Origin: Adhaeribacter aquaticus DSM 16391
GTDB taxonomy: Bacteria > Bacteroidota > Bacteroidia > Cytophagales > Hymenobacteraceae
DNA length: 64,000 bases
Assembly: GCF_000473365.1 (NCBI RefSeq)
Contig: NZ_KI421517.1
Span: 186,001 to 250,000, forward strand
Direction: 5' to 3'
Both the position numbers and the translations under genes were made by a program. Positions 50,920-58,905 of the stretch are shown piece by piece. The notes beneath the pieces were generated by a model. That model had not been told where the DNA came from, did not search any database, and saw nothing but the letters and a program-made list of their open reading frames with translations. How positions within the stretch are numbered: the first letter of the stretch is position 1; the number at the start of each line of letters is the position of its first letter.

Positions 50920-51329
50920 CCGGTTAAAAGAGATTTTTGATTATACACAAATATTAGGTGACCAAAGTACGGAATTATAAGTTTTGATTAATTACTAATC
51001 AACAAGACTACCTATTGCCCCCCTCTTACATCTTCGTACTTCCCAATTTAAAACGCATCCTAATATTTGTTCTAAAATCGAACAACAAATTGTACCAAAA
51101 ACGGACGACTTAATAAATTTTATGTACTCAAATAAAAAACAACCAGCTAAATTTCAATACATTAACTTATTGGCACTCTTCTTAAGTAAAGGTATATTTA
51201 TTGAAACATGTTACTTTTTAAATAAAGCCAAGTTATCTTTTATGAAATCGTATTTACTGAAGCAACTTTTACCAAAAACACGGCATCTATCCCAGTTAAC
51301 CACTTAATAATCATTAATAAAAAGCCACT
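50920..51329. other. Intergenic region before the DUF4097 gene
   Basis: 410 AT-rich bases between divergent genes. A 61-codon open frame at 51122-51307 is present but unconvincing. I see no clear hairpin or canonical -7 element. Confidence 0.45.
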
Positions 51330-52265
51330 ATGAAAAAATTTGCTCTTACCTTCCTCCTCTTAATTACTCTGCTGTTTGGAGCCTTATTATCTTTTGCTCA
51401 GGATGAACAAAAGCCTTATCTAGTTAAAGAATTTAATTTAGGAAGTAATGGAAAACTTATTACAAAGACCTCCGGAGGAAGTATTAAGGTAACCGGTACT
51501 AAAAGCGATATGGCTAAAATAACTATGTATATTCGTCCCTCAAACTGGCGAAACCGCAACGATGCACCTAGCAAAGAATTATTAGCAAAATATACTTTCG
51601 ACATCAGAAAAGAAGGAAATACTTTATATGCCGTTGCCGAAAGAAAAGAAAAAAGCTGGATCTGGGATGATGAATCTTTAAGCGTTTCTTTTGAAATTGA
51701 AGTACCTCAGCAAACTACCACTAATTTACATACCAGCGGAGGCAGCATTAGCTTAGGTAATGTTACCGGAACCCAGGAGGTAAAAACCAGCGGAGGTAGT
51801 TTAACCTTTAAAAATATAAAAGGTAAAATTGTTGCTCATACTTCCGGGGGCAGCATTCGGGTTAACCAATATAATGGCAATTTAGATGCTCATACCTCTG
51901 GTGGATCCATAAACCTAGACGAAGCTACCGGGATCTTAAAAGCGCACACTTCTGGTGGTAGTATTCATTTAAAAAGTGTTTCGGGCGATATTGAAGCGCA
52001 CACCAGTGGCGGCAGCATTCATGCCGACGTAGAAAGATTAGGAAAATTTTTAACTTTAACCACGAGCGGCGGAAGTGTACATGCTACAGTACCTGGCGGA
52101 AAAGGCTTGGATTTAGATTTAGCCGGGAATAGTGTTAAAACTCAATTATCTAATTTCACGGGTTCTTCTGAGAAAAACCGGGTTAAAGGCAGCATAAACG
52201 GAGGCGGCACTCCGGTAAAATTATCAACCAGTGGAGGCACTACCGAATTAAGTTATCGCATGTAA
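51330..52265 (+). CDS. Exported DUF4097 repeat protein (beta-helix-like)
   Basis: A 311-residue secreted protein with a signal peptide (about 1-23). After a beta-rich start of about 130 residues come near-identical units of exactly 18 residues, each beginning with TSGGS and ending with GxLxAH-like sequence: five consecutive units from about residue 135 to 225, with further related TSGGS segments before and after. This is the DUF4097 beta-strand repeat family, predicted to fold as a right-handed solenoid. Its function is unknown; adhesion or envelope attachment are guesses. The ABC ATPase gene lies 100 bp downstream on the same strand. Confidence 0.86.
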   Translation: MKKFALTFLLLITLLFGALLSFAQDEQKPYLVKEFNLGSNGKLITKTSGGSIKVTGTKSDMAKITMYIRPSNWRNRNDAPSKELLAKYTFDIRKEGNTLYAVAERKEKSWIWDDESLSVSFEIEVPQQTTTNLHTSGGSISLGNVTGTQEVKTSGGSLTFKNIKGKIVAHTSGGSIRVNQYNGNLDAHTSGGSINLDEATGILKAHTSGGSIHLKSVSGDIEAHTSGGSIHADVERLGKFLTLTTSGGSVHATVPGGKGLDLDLAGNSVKTQLSNFTGSSEKNRVKGSINGGGTPVKLSTSGGTTELSYRM

Positions 52266-52275
52266 TTTTGTCTTC

Positions 52276-52312
52276 TCAGCATTGCCAGGTTATTATTACC
52301 AGGCAATGCTGA
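52276..52312 (+). other. Intergenic hairpin without U-tract
   Basis: Arms 52276-52286 and 52302-52312 are perfect (TCAGCATTGCC), extended by three further pairs after an A:A mismatch. The following sequence is not T-rich, so termination is uncertain; it may process or stabilise the DUF4097 mRNA. Confidence 0.5.
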
Positions 52313-52367
52313 TATAACTACTAAATAAAAAGGATTTCAGTAATCAAACTTAACTTACAAAGCTGGT

Positions 52368-53048
52368 ATGCTAGTTTTACAGGATATAGACAAATATTAC
52401 TCCAGTGCTTTCTCGCGCACTTTCATTCTTCGCAACATTAGCTTGGAGGTTAAAGAAGGAGAATTTATTTCCATCATGGGACCATCTGGTTCTGGAAAAT
52501 CTACGCTGCTAAATATAATAGGCATGCTTGAGGAGCCCTCCAGTGGCGAATACTTCTTTCTGGACAAGCCCGTTCACAAAATTAAAGAGAAAGAGCGCAC
52601 CCAGTTACACAAAAACTTTATAGGTTTTGTTTTCCAGAGCTACCACCTGATTGACGAATTAACTGTTTACGAAAACATCGAAACCCCTCTTTTGTACCAG
52701 GATGTAAAATCCTCTGAACGCAAAGCAATGGTAGCCGATATTTTAGACCGGTTTAATATTGTAGGCAAAAAAGATTTATTTCCGCATCAGCTTTCAGGCG
52801 GGCAGCAACAATTAGTTGGAATTGCCCGGGCAGTAATTGCGGCACCCAAATTAATTTTAGCCGACGAACCTACCGGCAATTTAAATTCTAAACAAGGCGA
52901 AGAAATAATGGAGCTTTTCCAGCGCTTAAACCAGGAAGGTACTACTATTATTCAGGTTACGCACTCAGAAAAAAATGCGACCTATGGCACCAGAATTATA
53001 AATTTATTAGATGGCAGATTAGAAAAAGAACCAGCCTCCCTAGTTTAA
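52368..53048 (+). CDS. ABC transporter ATP-binding protein (LolD/MacB type), permease absent
   Basis: A 226-residue ATPase with Walker A GPSGSGKS (38-45), Q-loop VFQSYHLIDELTVYEN, signature LSGGQQQLVGIARA, Walker B LILADEPTGNLNS and IIQVTHSEKNA. The LADEPTGNLD-like form is typical of lipoprotein/efflux exporters of the MacB and LolD group. No permease gene is adjacent, so its partner must be encoded elsewhere. It lies 102 bp after the DUF4097 gene and is convergent with pnuC, separated by 4 bp. Confidence 0.88.
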   Translation: MLVLQDIDKYYSSAFSRTFILRNISLEVKEGEFISIMGPSGSGKSTLLNIIGMLEEPSSGEYFFLDKPVHKIKEKERTQLHKNFIGFVFQSYHLIDELTVYENIETPLLYQDVKSSERKAMVADILDRFNIVGKKDLFPHQLSGGQQQLVGIARAVIAAPKLILADEPTGNLNSKQGEEIMELFQRLNQEGTTIIQVTHSEKNATYGTRIINLLDGRLEKEPASLV

Positions 53049-53052
53049 ATCT

Positions 53053-53679
53053 TTAAGCTTGGTTTTGTTGCCAGGAACGTCGCCAATGAAAATAACCCTG
53101 CACGCATAAAAGTAGGAAAACAAGATAAAGGCTCATTAGCAGGTACAATTGCTTATACAGATAGATACCGACGTAAGCAATGTCTACCACAAACCAGACA
53201 ATCCAGTTTTCCAACTTTTTACGGGCTTGCATCCAGTAAGCAGATAAACTAATGGCCGTAACAGCCGAGTCAGGATAAGACAAATCGGCGGTGGTATAAT
53301 TACTAAGCACATACCCCAGACCGGCAGTAAAAACCAGCGCAAACCCCGATAGCAAAAGCCATTGTTTGGAACTGGTAAGGGATACTTTTAGCTCTTCCCC
53401 TTCTTTTTTACCGTGAGTCCAGCTATACCAACCATAGGCACTGGTCACAAAGTAAAAAGCATTTAAACCCACATCAGCCAGTAATTTAGCCTGATAGCAC
53501 ACATACATAAGCAGCAAGACACTAACCATGCTTACCGGCCAGTTCCATTTATTTTCTCTGGCCGCTAGCCAAACCCCCATGGCACCACTAAGAGTACCTA
53601 AAACTTCAAATATGTTTAAAGAAGCCATCCAATCTGAAATATTTTGGAGGCCAATTAGTAAGAGTTGTAAAAGACTCAT
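53053..53679 (-). CDS. pnuC: PnuC-family vitamin transporter
   Basis: A 208-residue integral membrane protein with about seven helices of the PnuC fold, which imports nicotinamide riboside, or in the PnuT branch thiamine, and relies on downstream phosphorylation for trapping. Key motifs are WPVSMVSVLLLMYVCYQAKL, FYFVTSAYGWYSW and NWIVWFVVDIAYVGIYLYK. The NadR-like kinase gene on the same strand suggests nicotinamide riboside. A TPP-controlled TonB receptor is also near, so thiamine cannot be excluded. Confidence 0.88.
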   Translation of the reverse strand: MSLLQLLLIGLQNISDWMASLNIFEVLGTLSGAMGVWLAARENKWNWPVSMVSVLLLMYVCYQAKLLADVGLNAFYFVTSAYGWYSWTHGKKEGEELKVSLTSSKQWLLLSGFALVFTAGLGYVLSNYTTADLSYPDSAVTAISLSAYWMQARKKLENWIVWFVVDIAYVGIYLYKQLYLLMSLYLVFLLLCVQGYFHWRRSWQQNQA

Positions 53680-54179
53680 GTTATTTTCTCAGGGATTACC
53701 AGGTTATAAGAGTGCATATTGCAGCCTGCTTTTTATAAAAAGAACCGTATAACCTTATCTGCAATAGCCGCAACTGAACGTAAAAGACCAGACTGCGGCG
53801 AAGATATACAACTTTATGATGCCCGGGAACCAGAGAAGTATAAAACCTACTATTTACCATAAGTTTTAATTGTTTTAACCACAATAGCTTAAGATTTGCG
53901 CTTATTTCTCCCAATAAGCTCGTAACATTTATTAATCATATTGGCTTTTGGGGTGTGCAGGCAATTTATTTTAAAAGTAACGGCATAAACTCTTTATTTA
54001 CAAACCTAAAAAGAGGTATAAATAGTTGGCCGCTGCAAAAACAAGTTGCCATACCCCTTTATTAATTAAGTGCAGTTTTAAAATTTTAAACCTTAAATAT
54101 AAATTTACTTAATGATCTATAACAATTATTACAAAAATTTAGCTTAACTTTACGCGGCAAATAACGAAATGTATTTGCC
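53680..54179. other. Intergenic region between pnuC and guaB
   Basis: 500 bp with no convincing gene. It holds a weak 6-bp stem (GCCGCA 53767-53772 with TGCGGC 53794-53799) on the pnuC side and a hairpin directly before guaB. The rest shows no recognisable signal. Confidence 0.45.
54156..54179 (+). promoter_or_regulatory. Hairpin abutting the guaB start codon
   Basis: GGCAAATA (54156-54163) and TATTTGCC (54172-54179) are perfect complements around an 8-base loop; the last base of the stem is directly before the ATG. A TAACTTTA element (one mismatch to TAnnTTTG) lies at 54145-54152, so the mRNA would start about at the stem. Confidence 0.5.
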
Positions 54180-55649
54180 ATGCACTCCTCTCAATCCAAA
54201 ATTCTTTTCGAAGCCCTTACTTACGATGATGTTCTTTTAGTACCAGCTCATTCAGAGGTACTTCCACGCGAATGCGATACATCAACTCCGTTAACCCGTA
54301 ATATCCGGCTTAATATTCCTTTAATTTCTGCGGCAATGGATACCGTAACCGAAGCCGAACTGGCTATTGCTATGGCGCAGGAAGGGGGCATTGGCATCAT
54401 CCATAAAAACATGACAATTAAGGAACAGGCCAAACAGGTACGTAAAGTAAAACGTGCCGAAAATGGTATGATCCTGGATCCGGTTACCATGGATGAAAAT
54501 GCTACTTTAGGAGATGCCTTACGCCTGATGAAGGAATTTAACATTGGAGGTATTCCGGTAACGAACAACGATAAAAAACTGGTGGGCATTATCACCAACC
54601 GCGATATCCGGTTTCAGAAAAAAACAGCTATGAAGATTTCTGAAATCATGACTAAAGAAAACCTGATAACGGCGCCTAAAGGTATTAGCCTGACTGAGGC
54701 CGAAGATATCTTGCAACAATACCGGATAGAAAAACTGCCGGTAATAGAAGATGACGGAAAATTAGTAGGTTTAATTACTTATAAAGATATTCTTAAAAGA
54801 AAAGACCGCCCTAACGCCTGCAAAGACGAATTTGGCCGTTTACGCGTAGGAGCCGCCGTTGGCGTTACCCACGATACCCTAGCCCGGGTAGCTGCTTTAG
54901 TAGAAGCCGGCGTAGACGTAATAAGTGTGGACACCGCTCATGGCCACTCGCAAGGTGTATTAAATGCCGTAAAAGAAATAAAAAACAATTTTCCTAATTT
55001 AGATTTAATTGCTGGTAACGTAGCTACTGCCGAAGGAGCCCGGGCTTTAGCCGAAGCCGGAGCCGATGCTGTGAAAGTAGGTGTTGGACCAGGCAGTATT
55101 TGTACCACCCGTATTATTGCTGGTATTGGGGTTCCTCAACTTTCTGCAGTAATAGAAGCCGTTCGTGGTTTAGAAGGCACCGGTGTTCCAGTAATTGCTG
55201 ATGGCGGTATCAAATTCTCGGGTGATATTGTGAAAGCTATTGCCGGTGGTGCCAGTACCGTCATGATTGGTTCTTTATTAGCGGGCACCGAAGAAGCTCC
55301 GGGTGAAATGGTGCTATTGGAAGGCCGTAAATTTAAAACCTATCGGGGCATGGGCTCTATTGAAGCCATGGAAGATGGTTCTAAAGACCGTTATTTCCAG
55401 GATGCCGAAGATGATTTGAAAAAGCTGGTTCCGGAAGGAATAGTAGGCCAGGTACCATACAAAGGCTTAGTAAGTGAAGTTTTATACCAATTAGCAGGTG
55501 GTTTACGTGCCGGTATGGGTTATTGTGGTGCTGGTACTATTGCCAAATTACAGGACGCTAAAATGGTTAAAATTACAGCTGCCGGTTTACGCGAAAGTCA
55601 CCCGCACGACGTACAAATTATTCGGGAAGCGCCGAACTATACGCGTTAG
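54180..55649 (+). CDS. guaB: IMP dehydrogenase
   Basis: GuaB oxidises IMP to XMP with NAD+, the committed step to GMP. The 489-residue protein is complete: [20 protein letters not shown] at the start, a CBS domain pair (about 95-205), the catalytic loop [10 protein letters not shown] with the active-site Cys at residue 308, the [13 protein letters not shown] phosphate site and the flap region [10 protein letters not shown]. No guaA is near. A hairpin touches its start codon. Confidence 0.97.
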   Translation: MHSSQSKILFEALTYDDVLLVPAHSEVLPRECDTSTPLTRNIRLNIPLISAAMDTVTEAELAIAMAQEGGIGIIHKNMTIKEQAKQVRKVKRAENGMILDPVTMDENATLGDALRLMKEFNIGGIPVTNNDKKLVGIITNRDIRFQKKTAMKISEIMTKENLITAPKGISLTEAEDILQQYRIEKLPVIEDDGKLVGLITYKDILKRKDRPNACKDEFGRLRVGAAVGVTHDTLARVAALVEAGVDVISVDTAHGHSQGVLNAVKEIKNNFPNLDLIAGNVATAEGARALAEAGADAVKVGVGPGSICTTRIIAGIGVPQLSAVIEAVRGLEGTGVPVIADGGIKFSGDIVKAIAGGASTVMIGSLLAGTEEAPGEMVLLEGRKFKTYRGMGSIEAMEDGSKDRYFQDAEDDLKKLVPEGIVGQVPYKGLVSEVLYQLAGGLRAGMGYCGAGTIAKLQDAKMVKITAAGLRESHPHDVQIIREAPNYTR

Positions 55650-55707
55650 AAATAAAGAAAAAATAGTATATTTCTAAACTTAAATTACAAAAAAGAAGTA
55701 GTGTGCT

Positions 55708-55745
55708 TTACACCAGGGAACACAGATTGGTATTTCCTGGTGTAA
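55708..55745 (+). terminator. Terminator after guaB
   Basis: Arms 55708-55719 and 55734-55745 pair (TTACACCAGG core) with a T-rich stretch after it, about 60 bp past the stop codon. Confidence 0.75.
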
Positions 55746-55873
55746 TTCTTTTTAAGTTTAAATAACTATGCCTTTAGCTATAAGAGACTTTTTTTCGTAT
55801 ATACCTACAAATTTACTTACTTACGTTTCACAAATTTTAATATCCTTACGAGCAAAAGCACGACCAGTACTAC

Positions 55874-57940
55874 ATGCCTAATCCGGTAAATTTTAAGAAA
55901 ACTTTTCTATTTATTGCGGTTTTAAGCTGGTTTCTGCTTTTAGGAAATATTCTGCTTAACCATTCCCAAAGCCAGCTTTCAGCTTCTTTGGCCGGGGTAT
56001 CCGATTACCTGAATTACATTCTTAAAGCTGCTTTCGTGATAGCTATTTTCATGCTGCAACGAATTAGTGTAAACAGCATTAAAGGCCTTGATTTTATTGG
56101 TTACCTGTGGAAATTATTTACGCGGGCAGGCATCACGGCCTATATCTGTATTGTGCTTTACCTGGGCTATGAAGTGTACACTAATTATTACACGGACACA
56201 AACCTGTACTTGCTTGAAGTAATTTATACCATTAATTTTGCCTTCTTTATTTACTTTATTGCAAAAGCTTTTTACATCTGGCGGCGCCTGATTTTATTTC
56301 AGAAAACCAAGGCTCTGGATTTTGAATGGCGGTGGTTTGAAATTTTACTATACAGCACCATTTTACTATCTATTTTCCGCCTTGATTATACCAGCATCAT
56401 TTTTATTCCACTATTGGCCCTGCTGGCCTTATACGTTTTATTCCTGAGCTCCCATTTAAAATGGGTAGCCTATTTAACCTCTGGTAAAAGATGGCGCTCC
56501 ATTTTTTTACTTCTTGCCATTTTGCTTAGCCAAGGCATTTTTATCTGGTATTTCACAGAAACCATCCCTGAAACCAGTGGTATTCAGTTAAATTACCTGG
56601 ATGATCCATTTATTTTGCTTGCGGGCATGTTTGTGGTAACCTATACCGGAATTTCTTTTCTGGTTGCCTTTTTTAGTTTACCAACCTCTTCTGTATTTGA
56701 GCAAAAGCGCGATGACCTCCTTAACTTTCAGCGGCTAACCCAGCTAATACAGCAAGGGGAAGATGAGCAGCAGGTTTATAAAACTTTATTTGATAGCGCT
56801 ATTAAGGCATCTAATACAGATGCTGCCTGGTTAGAAATATTAATAGATGAGGGTTCAGAAGTAATAGAAGTACTTAATCTGGAAGAATCAAATATTGTAC
56901 AAATCCGGAACCTGGTTCAAAGCTTTATCATTACCAACGTAGATTATATAAACGGTAACCTGGATAACAATATCCATTTCAAAGCTTTGCAGCTCCCTTA
57001 CAAATCTATTTATGTAGTTCCCTTAAAATCACCCCAGTTAAGAACTTATGGCGTTTTATATTTATTAAAAGATATTGAACAAGGCTATGACCGTGAAACT
57101 GTGAATGTAATCCGGACTTTTGCCAGCCAAACCATTTTAACTATCGAAAACCTTCGTTTAGCCAGCGAAGCTTTACAAAACGAACGGTATAAAGAAGAAT
57201 TAAAAATTGCCAGTTCCGTTCAGGACAGCTTAATACCTAAAACATTCCCGCGCGATACCTGGTTTGAAATTAGCTGTTTTTCGCAGGCGGCAAAAGAAGT
57301 TGGCGGTGATTTCTACGACTTTTTGCAACTAAGCGAGAGTAGAATCGCTATTATAATTGGGGACGTTTCAGGTAAAGGTATTTCGGCCGCCTTTCATATG
57401 GCTCAAATGAAAGGGATCTTCCATGGATTAATGCAGGATGATTTGGAGCCAGTTAAGTTTATGGTTAAAGCTAATCAAGCTTTAACCCACTGCCTGGAAA
57501 GGACATCTTTTATTACCTCGGCCTTGTATATTATAGACTACAAAATGAGGGGGTTCTTTTTTGCCCGGGCCGGGCATTGTCATACGTTGTATTACAACTC
57601 CATGACAGAAGAAACCTTTTATTTTAATACCGATGGCCTGGGATTAGGTATTATCCGGGATCAATCATATGGGAAACGCATCCATAACATGCACTACGAT
57701 TATAACCCCGGAGACGTCATGGTTATCTATACAGATGGTATTGTTGAGGCTCGTAATATTAAACAGGAAGAGTACGGCGAAGACCGTTTGCGGGAGATGC
57801 TGGCTCAAACTTATCACCTGAATGCCGATGACATAAAATACGCAATTATCAACGATGTAAACGATTTTAGTCAGGATATGCCTATCCACGACGACCAGAC
57901 ACTGATCGTAATTAAGTTCTTAAATGTTCAACAAAACTAA
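55874..57940 (+). CDS. Membrane SpoIIE/PP2C-type phosphatase with GAF domain
   Basis: A 688-residue sensor phosphatase. About eight hydrophobic helices fill residues 1-280, followed by a GAF-like segment (about 285-435) and a PP2C/SpoIIE catalytic domain to the end. The metal-binding acidic motifs are VGGDFYDFLQ, IIGDVSGKGISAAFHMAQMK, FARAGHCHTLYY and YTDGIVEARN with DDQTLIVIK. Such enzymes dephosphorylate a STAS-domain protein; one is encoded 24 bp downstream, followed by the kinase-like gene, so the set is a partner-switch cassette. The ligand of the GAF or membrane part is unknown. Confidence 0.9.
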   Translation: MPNPVNFKKTFLFIAVLSWFLLLGNILLNHSQSQLSASLAGVSDYLNYILKAAFVIAIFMLQRISVNSIKGLDFIGYLWKLFTRAGITAYICIVLYLGYEVYTNYYTDTNLYLLEVIYTINFAFFIYFIAKAFYIWRRLILFQKTKALDFEWRWFEILLYSTILLSIFRLDYTSIIFIPLLALLALYVLFLSSHLKWVAYLTSGKRWRSIFLLLAILLSQGIFIWYFTETIPETSGIQLNYLDDPFILLAGMFVVTYTGISFLVAFFSLPTSSVFEQKRDDLLNFQRLTQLIQQGEDEQQVYKTLFDSAIKASNTDAAWLEILIDEGSEVIEVLNLEESNIVQIRNLVQSFIITNVDYINGNLDNNIHFKALQLPYKSIYVVPLKSPQLRTYGVLYLLKDIEQGYDRETVNVIRTFASQTILTIENLRLASEALQNERYKEELKIASSVQDSLIPKTFPRDTWFEISCFSQAAKEVGGDFYDFLQLSESRIAIIIGDVSGKGISAAFHMAQMKGIFHGLMQDDLEPVKFMVKANQALTHCLERTSFITSALYIIDYKMRGFFFARAGHCHTLYYNSMTEETFYFNTDGLGLGIIRDQSYGKRIHNMHYDYNPGDVMVIYTDGIVEARNIKQEEYGEDRLREMLAQTYHLNADDIKYAIINDVNDFSQDMPIHDDQTLIVIKFLNVQQN

Positions 57941-57964
57941 AACAGTTGACGTAAAAATAAAGCC

Positions 57965-58303
57965 ATGAAAATAACACATCAAATTAATGACAAAACCATC
58001 ACCATAAGCTTAGACGGTGAATTGGATGCCAGTTCTTCCGTTATGTTAGACGAAGAACTTTCAAAGCCCGAGATCATGCTATTCAGCAAAATCCTGGTAG
58101 ATTGTGAACGCTTAAACTATATTTCTTCGGCTGGTTTAGGTGTATTTATTTCCCACTTACAGCGTTTCGAAGACGCCCAAATCAAACTTATATTCTTCAA
58201 CATGCAGGAAAAGGTAAAAAACGTGTTCGAGATTCTCGGCCTGGACCTGCTCATGACCATTGTCTCCAGCTATGACGAAGCCATGACTGTTGCGAATGAA
58301 TAA
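57965..58303 (+). CDS. STAS domain protein (anti-sigma factor antagonist-like)
   Basis: A 112-residue single STAS domain. It has the anti-anti-sigma features: ITISLDGELDASSSVMLDEE at the start and the phosphorylatable loop LNYISSAGLGVFIS (Ser54 or Ser55). In the classic system the dephosphorylated form binds the kinase/anti-sigma protein and releases its target. Gene order (phosphatase, STAS, ATPase) with tight spacing supports that role. It overlaps the next gene by 8 bp. Confidence 0.92.
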   Translation: MKITHQINDKTITISLDGELDASSSVMLDEELSKPEIMLFSKILVDCERLNYISSAGLGVFISHLQRFEDAQIKLIFFNMQEKVKNVFEILGLDLLMTIVSSYDEAMTVANE

Positions 58304-58706
58304 CTCAATCCGGATTAGTAGCAATAAAAACAACTTAAAAGTAGTCAGAGATTTTGTTACGGATTTTTTGCACCCTTACGGGCTTTCGGCCATTGTCCTG
58401 AACCAGATTATATTAGCTGTAGATGAAATTACAGCCAATCTAATTATTCATGCCAACCACGAAGACAATAACAAATTCATAAAGCTGACTATTGAAAAGT
58501 TAGACGACACCTTCTTATTTGAAATTTCGGATAAAGGAAGATCCTTTAATCAGGCTAATTATAAAGAGCCTGATATAAAAGACCACATCCGGATTGGCAA
58601 AAAAGGAGGTGTCGGAATAGCGCTTGTGCGTCGCATAATGGACAAAGTAGAATTCACGACAGACCAGGGCACCAATGTTTGTCGCTTATATAAAAAAGTT
58701 GGGTAA
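58296..58706 (+). CDS. HATPase_c anti-sigma-type serine kinase (RsbW-like)
   Basis: A 136-residue ATP-binding protein of the GHKL fold: VDEITANLIIHANHED (N-box with Glu and Asn), ISDKGRSFN (G1 box DxGxxF) and GGVGIALVRRIMD (G2 box). Proteins of this kind phosphorylate the STAS partner and hold another target in check. A TTG start at 58290 is possible, but the ATG at 58296 overlaps the STAS stop by 8 bp. No sigma factor is adjacent, so the output is unknown. Confidence 0.9.
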   Translation: MNNSIRISSNKNNLKVVRDFVTDFLHPYGLSAIVLNQIILAVDEITANLIIHANHEDNNKFIKLTIEKLDDTFLFEISDKGRSFNQANYKEPDIKDHIRIGKKGGVGIALVRRIMDKVEFTTDQGTNVCRLYKKVG

Positions 58707-58718
58707 TCTTATTTAAAA

Positions 58719-58855
58719 GCTGGATGCAAAACTGTTTCCGATCAAGGAACTTAAGTACCTGTTATAGCCTTTTTAAGGTTTAAACACAAACTTCACGTAT
58801 TAACTCGTACAATTTTATCGTTACTACTTAAAATTTCGCTAAAATTGCATCCAGC
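58719..58855 (+). other. Inverted repeat bracketing the PPIase leader
   Basis: An 11-bp inverted repeat, GCTGGATGCAA (58719-58729) with TTGCATCCAGC (58845-58855), encloses 115 bp that contain smaller stems. It could close a structured leader, but it may also be coincidence; it ends 50 bp before the PPIase start. Confidence 0.35.
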
Positions 58856-58905
58856 AAATTCTTATTTAACTATTTACCATTTTTACCCAGTATACTTTCT
58901 TTTGT

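Noticed and set aside
51122-51307. 61-codon frame before the DUF4097 gene
   Set aside because: AT-rich, no promoter or ribosome site, no recognisable feature and uneven composition. Could be a leader, but I would not annotate it.
53686-53700. CTGAGA near the pnuC start as a second TPP riboswitch
   Set aside because: Only the 6-base core is present; the GGGGTGC and ACCTGATC segments and the P1 stem seen at 48873-48959 are missing.
53696-53914. 72-codon minus-strand frame upstream of pnuC
   Set aside because: No family likeness, no start signal, and composition like translated intergenic sequence.
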